Positions 6,568 to 14,366 of a stretch of DNA of 24,601 nt are shown here, one piece after another. Position numbers and translations under genes: made by a program. The notes beneath the pieces were generated by a model. That model saw nothing but the letters and a program-made list of their open reading frames with translations, had not been told where the DNA came from and searched no databases. Each line of letters opens with the position of its first letter. The first letter of the stretch is position 1. Source of the DNA: Ga0077536 sp943370145 (GTDB lineage: Bacteria > Pseudomonadota > Gammaproteobacteria > Ga0077536); contig CALRPY020000063.1 of the NCBI GenBank assembly GCA_943370145.1, positions 1-24,601 of the forward strand. The letters are read 5' to 3'.

Positions 6568-7592
6568 GCGCTTATCGCGAACAGCTGCCGCTGACCGTGC
6601 TGACCGGCTTCCTCGGCAGCGGCAAGACGAGCCTGCTGAACCGCTGGCTGAAGAGCCCGCTGCTGGCGGACGCCGCGGTGCTGATCAACGAGTTCGGCGA
6701 AATCGGCCTCGACCACCAGCTCGTGGAAGCCGTGGACGGCGCGCCGGTGCTGCTCGCGAACGGCTGCGTCTGCTGCAGCATCCGCGACGACCTGAAGTCC
6801 GCAATCCTGAAGCTGGACGAGCGCCGCAGAACCGGCGAAGTCCCGCCCTATCGCAGGATCCTCATCGAGACGACCGGCCTCGCCGATCCCGCGCCGATCG
6901 TCGCGACCCTGCTGAACGATCCCGAACTCCGCCACCACTACCGGCTCGGCGCGGTGATCACCACCGTCGACGCGGTGAACGGGCCGACGGACGTCGCCAC
7001 GCGCGAAGAAGCGCGCCGGCAGGTCGCGCTCGCGGATCATCTCGTGATCACGAAGACCGACCTCGTGACGCCGGCGGTGCTTGCCGGTTTGCGTGAACAG
7101 CTGCTGGGCGTGAATCCTCGGGCCGGGATCGTGGACGTCGGGGAGGCCGACGCGGCCCTGCTGCGCGCGGCGGATGTCTATGACACGGCGGCCCTGCCGG
7201 CCGACGTCGCGCGCTGGCTGGCGGGGGCGCCACATCACGCCGCGCACGGGCACGGCACGCCCTATGACTCGATCGGCGTGACCGTGGACGAGGCCATCGA
7301 CTGGACGGCCTTCGGGCTCTGGCTGACGATGCTGCTCCACGTGCACGGCCGGCGCATCCTGCGCGTGAAGGGCCTGCTGAACGTCGCGGGCAGCGACACG
7401 CCGGTCGTCGTCAACGGCGTGCAGCACCTCGTGCATCCGCCGTTCCATCTCGCGCGCTGGCCCGATGCCGATCGTCGCTCGCGGCTCGTGTTCATCACCG
7501 AGGGCCTCGCACCCGAGGCCCTCGCCGCGTCGCTGGCGGTGTTCAACCGCCTCGGTGCGGCGCTCAGGCCGGCGGCGGATTCTTCGCCTTGA
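6564..7592 (+). CDS. CobW/G3E-family metal-chaperone GTPase
   Basis: The product is 342 aa from a GTG start. It carries the P-loop GFLGSGKTS (15-23), the switch region INEFGEIGLD (41-50), the CxCC metal site GCVCCS (C68, C70, C71), ETTGLADP (102-109) and the base-recognition motif TKTDL (163-167). The C-terminal CobW domain is complete. A histidine cluster HHAAHGH (224-230) links the domains and is typical of members that handle Zn, Co or similar metals. The family loads metals into target proteins at the cost of GTP. The target is not evident; no zinc-responsive operator was found. The 3' end overlaps the convergent deacetylase gene by 29 bases. Confidence 0.93.
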   Translation: MSAYREQLPLTVLTGFLGSGKTSLLNRWLKSPLLADAAVLINEFGEIGLDHQLVEAVDGAPVLLANGCVCCSIRDDLKSAILKLDERRRTGEVPPYRRILIETTGLADPAPIVATLLNDPELRHHYRLGAVITTVDAVNGPTDVATREEARRQVALADHLVITKTDLVTPAVLAGLREQLLGVNPRAGIVDVGEADAALLRAADVYDTAALPADVARWLAGAPHHAAHGHGTPYDSIGVTVDEAIDWTAFGLWLTMLLHVHGRRILRVKGLLNVAGSDTPVVVNGVQHLVHPPFHLARWPDADRRSRLVFITEGLAPEALAASLAVFNRLGAALRPAADSSP

Positions 7593-8448
7593 ATTCCTGG
7601 CAGATCGTATTCAGCGTCACGAAACGCACGCCGTCGTGATGCCGCATGTGATCGATCAGGCGCTCCATCATCATCAGCATCTGCGGGTGGCCTGACGCGT
7701 CCGGGTGCAGGCAGGCGTTGTAGATGCCGTAGTCCATGTTGCGATACATCCAGTCGAACTGGTCCTGCCACATCTGGCCGAGATCGCGCGGCGGCACCCA
7801 GCCGTGGCTGTTCGGGAACTTCTTCACGAACATCACCGGCGGCGCGTCGTCGAGATACCAGCTGCAGGGGATTTCGACCAGGCTCGTCAGCGGTCCCGCC
7901 TGCCACGGCTTCATCCAGCTCGACGCCGGCTGCGTGTAGTCGATCTTCGACCACTTGTCGTCGCGCCTGAGGTAGTACGGCGAGTGGTCGTTCTCCATCA
8001 GGCTGTGGTCGTATTCGATGCCCTTCGCGAGCAGCAGGTCGATCGTGTTGCGCGACAGCTCCCACCACGGCGCCGAGTAGCCCTTCGGTGCCTTGCCGCA
8101 CAGTTCGACGACGAGGTCGAAGGTCTTGTCGAGGACGGCGGCTTCCTGCTCTTTCGACATCGCGAGCGGATTCTCGTGCGCGTAACCGTGCAGCCCGAGT
8201 TCGTGGCCGGCGTCGGCGACCATCTTCGATTCCTTCGGAAAGCTCTCGATCGAATGGCCGGTGATGTTCCAGGTCGTCGTGATGCCGTACTTGTCGAACA
8301 GGTCGAGCAGGCGCGGCGTGCCGACCTTCGCCGCGTGCACCCCGCGTGAGATGTCGCATGGCGAGTCCTCGCCGCCGAAGGAGCCGAGCCACAGGGACAC
8401 GGAATCGAAATGCACGTTGAAACAGACCTGGATGTCTTTCTGGGCCAT
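7564..8448 (-). CDS. Polysaccharide deacetylase (NodB-homology) family protein
   Basis: The product is 294 aa, cytoplasmic (no signal peptide). It has NodB-type features: the Asp of NVHFDSVS (D15), the metal-binding HGYAH (H87, H91), SAPWWE (125-130), and a late LHPD (H248). The long insertions and cytoplasmic location resemble the HpPgdA/PuuE (allantoinase-like) branch, whose members act on amide bonds in peptidoglycan, allantoin or other small substrates. Start at 8448 (MAQKDIQ) is supported by GAGGAG eight bases upstream; an upstream in-frame extension would run into the divergent neighbour. It faces a nitrilase-family amidase gene across 130 bases, suggesting a shared small-molecule amide/imide substrate. 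Confidence 0.88.
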   Translation of the reverse strand: MAQKDIQVCFNVHFDSVSLWLGSFGGEDSPCDISRGVHAAKVGTPRLLDLFDKYGITTTWNITGHSIESFPKESKMVADAGHELGLHGYAHENPLAMSKEQEAAVLDKTFDLVVELCGKAPKGYSAPWWELSRNTIDLLLAKGIEYDHSLMENDHSPYYLRRDDKWSKIDYTQPASSWMKPWQAGPLTSLVEIPCSWYLDDAPPVMFVKKFPNSHGWVPPRDLGQMWQDQFDWMYRNMDYGIYNACLHPDASGHPQMLMMMERLIDHMRHHDGVRFVTLNTICQEFKAKNPPPA

Positions 8449-8578
8449 ACGCTCGCTCCTCGGAAATTTGTTTGCCTTGCTGGGGGCGTGCCCGGGACAC
8501 GCCTGCGCCAACGATTGCGCACGCAGTGCGACGGCGTCAACAATAGCCCATCGTCGCGCCAGCAGAGAGGATTGCAGC

Positions 8579-9496
8579 ATGTCCCGACCCGTCTCCATCG
8601 CCGTCTGTCAGTTCGTCATCAGGCCGGTCAAGGATTTCGATGGCTTCGCGAAGCAGGTCTGCAAGCTGCTGGACCAGGCGAAGGGCGCGGATCTCGTGCT
8701 CTTCCCCGAGCTGTTCACGCTGGCGCTGTTCACGACCTTCGAGGACTGGCGCAACCGGCCGCTGCGCGAGCTGGTCAAAGTAGACCGCTACACCAAGGCC
8801 TACCGCGCCTTCTTCGAGGACGAGGCGAAGCGCCGCGGCCAGCACATCGTCGCCGGCTCGCACCTCGAGAAGAAGAACGGCGGCTATCTCAACGTCGCCT
8901 ACGTCTACGGCCCGAACGGCCTGGTGCACATGCACGACAAGACGCACATCTTCCCGGCCGAGGCGCAGTGGAAGACCGGCGAAGGTGACCGCATGGAGGC
9001 CTTCGACCTGCCGTTCGCGCGCGTCGGACTGAACGTCTGCTACGAGTCCGAAATCCCGGAGTGCGCTGCAACACTGACCGAGCAGGGCGCCGAGATCATC
9101 CTTTGCCCGTCGTTCACGTTCACCGAATACGGGTTCTGGCGCGTGCGTCACTGCGCACAGGCGCGGTGCATCGAGAACCAGGTCTACTTCGTGCACTGCG
9201 CGACCGGCGGCAAGCTGCCGAAGGGGCCGTTGCCGAACGGCTGGACGCGCAGCTCCATCCTGAGTCCCTGCGACACCCCGTGGGCCGCGCCGAACGGTGT
9301 CGTCGCCGAGGCCGAGGCGAACGTGGAGATGGTGCTGCGCGGCACCGTCGACCTCGATCTCCTGCACCAGAACCGCGAGACCGGCGTCGCGCCGACCTTC
9401 CGCGACCGGCGCCGGCGCGCCGACTGCTACCGGAGCTGGCCGTCACACCTCGACAAGAAGCCTGCGCGCAAGCTGCGCGCCGTCGACAAGCCCTGA
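8579..9496 (+). CDS. Carbon-nitrogen hydrolase (nitrilase superfamily amidase)
   Basis: The product is 305 aa with the complete nitrilase catalytic triad: E44 in LFPELF, K121 in MHDKTHIFPAE, and nucleophile C154 in NVCYESEIPE. A downstream LCPSFTFTEYGFWRVR segment shapes the active site. Members hydrolyse nitriles, amides or N-carbamoyl groups through a cysteine thioester. AGAGGA lies eight bases before the ATG. The divergent neighbour is a deacetylase-like hydrolase; together they could form a two-step ring-opening and decarbamoylation or deamidation path, as in hydantoin or pyrimidine degradation, but the substrate is unknown. Confidence 0.92.
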   Translation: MSRPVSIAVCQFVIRPVKDFDGFAKQVCKLLDQAKGADLVLFPELFTLALFTTFEDWRNRPLRELVKVDRYTKAYRAFFEDEAKRRGQHIVAGSHLEKKNGGYLNVAYVYGPNGLVHMHDKTHIFPAEAQWKTGEGDRMEAFDLPFARVGLNVCYESEIPECAATLTEQGAEIILCPSFTFTEYGFWRVRHCAQARCIENQVYFVHCATGGKLPKGPLPNGWTRSSILSPCDTPWAAPNGVVAEAEANVEMVLRGTVDLDLLHQNRETGVAPTFRDRRRRADCYRSWPSHLDKKPARKLRAVDKP

Positions 9497-9506
9497 CCTG
9501 AGCGCA

Positions 9507-9660
9507 ACCGGCGCCGCGGCCGGGACTGTCCCGGCGGGCGCCTTCACCGGACTTTCACCAGGCTGACCAGGATTCGTCATGCGACGACGGCAGGCTATCG
9601 CCCCACGCAAGGAAGCTCGCGCCACAGGGAGCGCACGCGGCCGGTCCCGCAGGACCGGTG
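9507..9660. repeat. Two GC-rich hairpins after the nitrilase gene
   Basis: CCGGGACTGTCCCGG (about 9520-9534) forms a 6-bp stem with a 3-base loop inside a longer imperfect GC pairing. CCGGTCC (9641-9647) pairs with GGACCGG (9652-9658) around a 4-base loop. Neither has a T tract. They may aid 3' end formation of the nitrilase transcript; nothing else is seen between 9497 and 9713. Confidence 0.5.
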
Positions 9661-9713
9661 TCGTGGCGCCCGGGAATCGTCCCGCCCCTGCCGCGCCCGA
9701 GCGGGAGTCCGCC

Positions 9714-9986
9714 ATGCTCGTACTCGACCGAAGTCCATCGCCCGCCACCAGGCCCGATCCTGCGCGGCTGCCGATGCTCAGGCGCAATCTCGTCGAACTG
9801 TTCAATCACCTCGACGCCGCGTTGCGCGGCGTCGACTGCGACCATTCCTGGCAACACACGCTGGACTTCCTCGCCGCGCGCGACATCGCCGCGCCGCCCG
9901 CGCTCGCATGGCTGCGGCGCCACGGCGGGCGCTGCGACTGCACGGTGCTCGCCCACGTCGAGGACAACTGGCTGGCGCGCGCCTGA
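9714..9986 (+). CDS. DUF2695 domain-containing small protein
   Basis: The product is 90 aa. It shows the DUF2695 pattern: CDHSWQHTLDFL (C42, H44) followed about 25 residues later by WLRRHGGRCDCTVLAHVED (C74, C76, H81). The conserved Cys and His could bind zinc, which is inference. Function of the family is unknown. The ATG at 9714 has GGGAG in place; the same frame continues upstream but with no second ribosome site. It stands alone between the nitrilase gene and the GST gene, 60 bases before the latter. Confidence 0.75.
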   Translation: MLVLDRSPSPATRPDPARLPMLRRNLVELFNHLDAALRGVDCDHSWQHTLDFLAARDIAAPPALAWLRRHGGRCDCTVLAHVEDNWLARA

Positions 9987-10046
9987 CGCGACCCGCGGAG
10001 TGCTAACATCCCTCCGCGCGGCGTGCCGCCGCGAGGAGGCGATTCG

Positions 10047-10811
10047 ATGATCGACGTCCACTACTGGCCGACGCCGAACGGCTGGAAAGTCACGATCATG
10101 CTCGAGGAGTGCGGCCTCGAGTACCGCGTGCTGCCGGTGGATATCGGCGCCGGCGACCAGTTCAAGGCCGAATTCCTGCGCATCAGTCCGAACAACCGCA
10201 TGCCGGCCATCGTCGACCACGATCCACCCGGCGGCGGCGCGCCGCTGCCGGTCTTCGAGTCCGGCGCGATCCTCGAATACCTCGCCGACAAGACCGGCCG
10301 CTTCCTGCCGCGCGAGCCCGCCGGCCGCTACCGCGTGCTGCAGTGGGTGTACTGGCAGATGGCGAATCTCGGGCCGATGATGGGCAACGCGAACCATTTC
10401 AGGAACTACGCGAAGAACCTCACCGACGACCCCGCGCAGCTCGCCTACGGCACGCGGCGCTTCACCGGCGAGGTCGACCGGCTCTGCGGCGTGATGGACG
10501 CCCAGCTCGGCGCCCACGCCTTTGTGGCCGGCGACGAGTATTCAATCGCCGATATCGCGTGCTGGCCGTGGGCGATGCTCGTCGCGAAGATTATCGACGA
10601 GGACGCGTGGACCAAGTACCCGCAGCTCAAGCGCTGGGTCGACGCGGTCGGCGCGCGGCCGGCGGTGCAGCGCGGGCGCAACGTCCACCGCGAGTGGAGC
10701 GAGCGGCAGTTGACCGAGGAACAGGAGCAGGCGCGCCGCGCGCTGCTCTTCAACCAGACCAACGACAAGGTGCGCAAGGCGCGCGAGGAGGCCGCGCGAG
10801 CGGGACGCTGA
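10047..10811 (+). CDS. yfcG: Nu-class glutathione transferase / disulfide-bond oxidoreductase (YfcG-like)
   Basis: The product is 254 aa. The N-terminal thioredoxin-like half has YWPTPNGWKVTIMLEE (T9, P10, N11), FLRISPNNRMPAIVDH (43-57) and the glutathione-binding ESGAILEYLA (E71, S72), all close to E. coli YfcG. The C-terminal helical domain has YSIADIACWPWA. YfcG-type enzymes lack the usual Ser/Tyr/Cys catalysis of GSTs and bind two glutathiones, acting as disulfide reductases. About 35 extra residues at the C terminus, highly charged (SERQLTEEQEQARR onward), extend past the family core. GAGGAGG precedes the ATG. The thioredoxin/CnoX gene follows after 3 bases, so the two redox genes form an operon. 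Confidence 0.9.
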   Translation: MIDVHYWPTPNGWKVTIMLEECGLEYRVLPVDIGAGDQFKAEFLRISPNNRMPAIVDHDPPGGGAPLPVFESGAILEYLADKTGRFLPREPAGRYRVLQWVYWQMANLGPMMGNANHFRNYAKNLTDDPAQLAYGTRRFTGEVDRLCGVMDAQLGAHAFVAGDEYSIADIACWPWAMLVAKIIDEDAWTKYPQLKRWVDAVGARPAVQRGRNVHREWSERQLTEEQEQARRALLFNQTNDKVRKAREEAARAGR

Positions 10812-10814
10812 ACG

Positions 10815-11651
10815 ATGGCGGGAGAACATGTCTATGCGGTGACGTCGGCGGACTTCGAGACGAGGGTCCTGCTCGAATCGCAAACGCGGCCGGTGCTGGT
10901 CGATTTCTGGGCCGCGTGGTGCGGGCCCTGCCGCTCGCTCGCGCCGGTGCTCGAACAGCTCGCGGCGCAGCTCGACGGCAAGCTCGCGGTGGCGAAGATC
11001 GACAGCGACGCCGAACCAGAACTCGCCGGCCGTTTCGGCGTGCGCAGCCTGCCGACGCTCATCCTCTTCAAGCACGGCGCGCCGGTCGCGCAGACCATGG
11101 GCGCGCAGCCGCTGTCCGCGCTCGGTGCGTTCATTGCACCGCACCTCGACCGGCCGACCGATCGCCTGCGCCGCCACGCGCAGGAACTCGCCGCGACCGA
11201 ACCCGCGGCCGCGATCACCCTGCTCGAGCAGGCGCTCGCGGAAGACCCGGAGAACTTCCGCATCCACGCCGAACTCGTGGCGCTGTGCATCGACGAGGGG
11301 CGGCTCGAGCGCGCCGCCGAGGTGCTCGACCTGCTGCCCAGCCGGGCGGCGGACGATGCGTCCAGGCGCCAGGAAGCACGACTGCGTTTTGCGAGGCTGG
11401 CGGTCGACGGGCCGGCCGAGCAGGGCGGTGGCAGGCCGGAAACCGGGGCTCGCTACCTTGCGGCGGTGCGCCGCATCGTCGAGGGTGATCTCGATGCGGG
11501 CGTCGAGACCCTGATCGACATCGTGCGCAGCGATCGCAAGTACGGCGAGGACGCCGCGCGACGGACCGCGCTCGACGTCTTCGCGTTGATGAGCCCGGAC
11601 GACCCACGCCTGCGTGAGTTCCGCACGGCGCTGGCGCGGGCGCTGAACTGA
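10815..11651 (+). CDS. cnoX: Thioredoxin-fold co-chaperone CnoX (YbbN)
   Basis: The product is 278 aa: thioredoxin domain (about 1-110) with FWAAWCGPC (C36, C39) and the cis-proline in RSLPTL (P80), followed by a TPR-like helical domain (115-278). This matches CnoX/YbbN, a holdase that protects proteins from oxidation and hands clients to GroEL or DnaK. The intact WCGPC motif differs from E. coli CnoX, which lacks a working CxxC, so this one may also reduce disulfides. It lies 3 bases after the GST gene. The repeat element at 11660-12084 begins right after its stop; no ordinary terminator is seen. Confidence 0.9.
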   Translation: MAGEHVYAVTSADFETRVLLESQTRPVLVDFWAAWCGPCRSLAPVLEQLAAQLDGKLAVAKIDSDAEPELAGRFGVRSLPTLILFKHGAPVAQTMGAQPLSALGAFIAPHLDRPTDRLRRHAQELAATEPAAAITLLEQALAEDPENFRIHAELVALCIDEGRLERAAEVLDLLPSRAADDASRRQEARLRFARLAVDGPAEQGGGRPETGARYLAAVRRIVEGDLDAGVETLIDIVRSDRKYGEDAARRTALDVFALMSPDDPRLREFRTALARALN

Positions 11652-11675
11652 CACGCTTCGCCTCTCCCGCACGCG

Positions 11676-12068
11676 CTGTCTCTTGGTCACATTTGAACGC
11701 GGGTGCCGGTGTTCATGTGCTGTTGGGCCACCGAGAACACCGAGAACACCGAGAGTATCGGGTGGGCAGGTGCCGCCCGCCCGGCATTGCCACGACAGAG
11801 GCCCATTCCGCCATTCACCGTTCCTCTCCGTGCGCTCCGTGGTGAAACCCGGCGTTGCCGCGGCAACGGGCGCCGAATGTTGACCACGGAGCGCACGGAG
11901 GACACGGAGATGTTGCATTTTCGAGCGTGGTCCGGGCAATGGCCATGCCGTCGACCGCTGGCTCAGCGCCACTCGAAAAATCTTGGTGTTCTCGGTGTTC
12001 TCGGTGTTCTCGGTGGCCCATCAAAGTCTGTACCCCGGCACCCGCGTTCAAATGTGACCAAGAGACAG
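11676..12068. mobile_element. Non-coding transposon-like element A (MITE-like, IS50/Tn5-like ends)
   Basis: 393 bp without a credible gene. The terminal inverted repeats are perfect over at least 33 bases (11677-11709 and 12035-12067) and start CTGTCTCTTGGTCACATTT. The IS50 inside end, from memory, is CTGTCTCTTGATCAGATCT, a 16 of 19 match. Inside lie 9-mer arms CCGAGAACA on both sides, a 73-base module (11751-11823, inverted relative to element B) and a core (11826-11900) bounded by 18-bp inverted repeats. Flanks CCCGCACGCG and CCCGTGCGGG agree at 7 of 10, so any target duplication is decayed. No transposase is present, so movement would need one supplied elsewhere. Confidence 0.75.
11826..11900. 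repeat. Core inverted repeat of element A
   Basis: CTCCGTGCGCTCCGTGGT (11826-11843) is perfectly complementary to ACCACGGAGCGCACGGAG (11883-11900). Between them is a 14-base palindrome GTTGCCGCGGCAAC (11854-11867). The core recurs in the same plus-strand orientation at 19952-20026 with one base change seen, while its neighbouring module is inverted there. Confidence 0.9.
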
Positions 12069-12139
12069 CCCGTGCGGGAGAGGCCGTGCGCGCATGTCCA
12101 ACAACCATGACAGGCACCGCCGTGCCGGAAGGAGGCCGC

Positions 12140-13207
12140 GTGAGGAATATCCCGCTTCAAGGTCGATGGCTGGCACTGGCGCTTGCACTCTGCGGCGGCG
12201 TCAGCGTCGCAGACAACAACCCGGTCGACGAACAGTGGTGGCCGAGCGAATTCGGCGCCGAGGACCAGGCCGGCGCAACCAACTACATCACGCCGGCCAC
12301 GCGCGTGGCCGCGGCGGCCCTGGTGCGCAAGGGCGAGGTCGCGACGCTCGGCATGCCCTATCACTCGCGCATGCCGCTGTTTCCCGGGCGCGTGTTCTCG
12401 CTGTCGCTACCCGGTGGCGGCACCCCGACCCACGACCTGCCGTGGTCGGGCGATCACTATCGCCAGACCTTCATGGACGAACTCGTCACCGCGCAGATCG
12501 GCCAGGTCGGCACGCAGTTCGATTCCCTCGGCCACCCGATGATCAAAATCGAGGGCAAGGACGGCTGGCGGGACGGCAATTATCTCTACAACGGGCGCAG
12601 GCTGGAGGACATCGGCGGTCCCTACGGCCTGAAGAAGAACGGCACCGAACAGGTCGGCTCCTTCTTCACCCGCGGCATCCTGATCGACCTGGTGAAGCTC
12701 AAGGGCGGCAACCTGCCGCGGGGCTATCCGATCACGCTTGCGGACTACAAGGCCGCGCTCGCGCAGGCGGGCATCGAGGACGCGCGCGAAGGGGACGTCG
12801 TGCTGTTCCGCACCGGCTGGAACGACCTGTGGCGGGACAATCTCGCGAAGACCCAGGACCAGGCCAATGCCGACAACGCCACCTTCAATTCGGGCGGGCC
12901 GGGCATCGCGCCCGAGGTCTGCGACTACCTCGCCACGCGCAAGGTCGCGATGGTCGGCGCGGACAACTGGGGCATCGAACCCTACGACTTCACCGGCAAG
13001 GGCCAGTGGCCGACGCCGCCCGCGAAGATGGAGGAATGGGCCTACTGCCACATGAACCTGTCGCTGCGCCGGGGCATCTACCTGTTCGAGAACCTCGACC
13101 TGAAGGAACTCGGCGAGCGCGCGCCGGGCGAATTCCTGTTCAGCTGGGCGCCGCTGAAGCTGGTCGGGGCGACCGGCTCTCCCGGCAATCCGATCGCGGC
13201 CTGGTGA
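12140..13207 (+). CDS. Exported cyclase-family (PF04199) protein
   Basis: The product is 355 aa from a GTG start with a strong ribosome site (GGAAGGAGG). Residues 1-24 form a Sec signal peptide (NIPLQGRWLALALALCGG, then SVA), so it is periplasmic. The fold matches the cyclase/kynurenine-formamidase family, metal-dependent hydrolases of amides and lactone-like bonds. The family metal motif HxGTHxDxxxH appears here as QVGTQFDSLGH (122-132), with Gln in place of the first two His; D128 and H132 remain. FRTGWNDLW, GADNWGIEPYD and CHMNLSLRRGIYLFENLDL are typical later segments. This Gln-containing form may define a sub-branch rather than a dead enzyme. An alternative ATG at 12107 would add 11 residues before the signal peptide. 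Confidence 0.87.
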   Translation: MRNIPLQGRWLALALALCGGVSVADNNPVDEQWWPSEFGAEDQAGATNYITPATRVAAAALVRKGEVATLGMPYHSRMPLFPGRVFSLSLPGGGTPTHDLPWSGDHYRQTFMDELVTAQIGQVGTQFDSLGHPMIKIEGKDGWRDGNYLYNGRRLEDIGGPYGLKKNGTEQVGSFFTRGILIDLVKLKGGNLPRGYPITLADYKAALAQAGIEDAREGDVVLFRTGWNDLWRDNLAKTQDQANADNATFNSGGPGIAPEVCDYLATRKVAMVGADNWGIEPYDFTGKGQWPTPPAKMEEWAYCHMNLSLRRGIYLFENLDLKELGERAPGEFLFSWAPLKLVGATGSPGNPIAAW

Positions 13208-13246
13208 GGCGGCCCGCGCCGGGTCCACGCTGAGCGCGCGCCGGCC

Positions 13247-14248
13247 GTGGACCCGCTGTCCCATGCCCTGCTCGGCGCGCTCGGCGCACGCAGCCTCAGG
13301 TCGCGTCGCGGTCGCGCGCCGCTGCTCGCGGGCGCCGTGGGCGCCCTGCTGCCCGATGCGGACGTGCTCATCCGCGCGGACGGCGATCCGCTGCTGACGC
13401 TCGAGTTCCACCGCCAGTTCAGCCACTCCTTCGCGATGGCCCCCGTCGGCGCGCTGCTCGCCGGCGGTGCGCTGTACCTGCTGCTCGGCAGGCGCATCGC
13501 GTTCGGCGTGCTCTACCTCGCCGCGCTGATCGGCTGCGTGTCGGCGCTGCTGCTCGATGCCTGCACCAGCTACGGCACGCAACTGCTGTGGCCCTTCAGC
13601 GCGCAGCGCCATGCGTGGAGCGTGATACCGGTCGTCGAGCCGGTCATGACGGCATGCCTGCTCGGCGGTGTGTTCCTGGCCTGGCGCGGGGACCGCGTGC
13701 GCGGCGCCCGGGTCGCGCTGGTGCTCGCGCTCGGCTGGCTCGCCGCCGGCTGGATGCAGCGCGAGCGCGCGGCCGAGGCGGTCGCGACGCTGGCCGCGAC
13801 GCGCGGTGACGACATCGCGCAACTGACCGTGAAGCCCACGCTCGGCAATCTCCTGTTGTGGCGGTCCGTGTATCTCAGCGATGCGCGCTATGTCGTCGAC
13901 GCGATTCGCGTGCCCCCCTTCGGCACGCCGACGGTGTATCCCGGTGCCGCGATCCCGCGCGTCACCGCCGGCGACCTGGCTGCGGAACTCGGCGCGGACA
14001 GCGTGCAGTTCGACGACCTGCGCCGCTTCGCCGCGGTGTCCGAAGGCCACCTCGTCCGCCATCCCGATCACCCCGACGTGATCGGCGACATCCGCTATGC
14101 GCTGCTGCCCGACCAGGTGCGGCCCCTGTGGGGCATCCGCGTCGACCCGACCACGCCCGCCGCGCACGTCGAGTTGCTGAGCTTCCGCACCATGACGCGG
14201 GCGGATCGCGCGCGCTTCGTCGCCATGCTGGCCGGGCGCGCACGCTGA
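13247..14248 (+). CDS. Membrane-bound metal-dependent hydrolase (YdjM/PF04307 family)
   Basis: The product is 333 aa from a GTG start 39 bases after the cyclase gene. PF04307 features are DPLSHALLGAL (H6), LLPDADVL (D37, D39), HRQFSHSF (H55, H60) and LLDACTSYGTQLLWPFS (D104). Hydrophobic segments at about 26-42, 64-80, 84-104, 128-145 and 153-170 make it an inner-membrane protein; the C-terminal half (about 175-333) is soluble. Biochemical function is not established for most members. It may be co-transcribed with the cyclase. There is no SD of note, so the exact start is less certain. Confidence 0.85.
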   Translation: MDPLSHALLGALGARSLRSRRGRAPLLAGAVGALLPDADVLIRADGDPLLTLEFHRQFSHSFAMAPVGALLAGGALYLLLGRRIAFGVLYLAALIGCVSALLLDACTSYGTQLLWPFSAQRHAWSVIPVVEPVMTACLLGGVFLAWRGDRVRGARVALVLALGWLAAGWMQRERAAEAVATLAATRGDDIAQLTVKPTLGNLLLWRSVYLSDARYVVDAIRVPPFGTPTVYPGAAIPRVTAGDLAAELGADSVQFDDLRRFAAVSEGHLVRHPDHPDVIGDIRYALLPDQVRPLWGIRVDPTTPAAHVELLSFRTMTRADRARFVAMLAGRAR

Positions 14249-14366
14249 CCATCAGGGACGCGTGCCGGGGCACGGGCGTCGCCACGACCCAGCCGATTGT
14301 GCCGCCACGGCCCTTCGTTTAGTGTCCGTGGCTCCAACGAAAACAACACCAGAACGGGAGTGATGC

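Larger units (their letters stand above)
11660..12084. repeat. REP-like hairpin arms flanking element A
   Basis: GCCTCTCCCGCACGCGC (11660-11676) and GCCCGTGCGGGAGAGGC (12068-12084) are inverted repeats (16 of 17). They resemble the uninterrupted GC hairpin seen at 18751-18772, so element A appears to sit in the loop or arm of such a hairpin. Confidence 0.75.

Noticed and set aside
11683..12117. Several open frames of 66-135 codons across element A
   Set aside because: They read through inverted-repeat arms in multiple frames with no ribosome site and no recognisable domain; repeat artefacts.
12170..12190. A second TGGCAC...TTGCA resembling a sigma-54 promoter
   Set aside because: The spacing is one base too long, and it lies within the signal-peptide codons of the cyclase gene.
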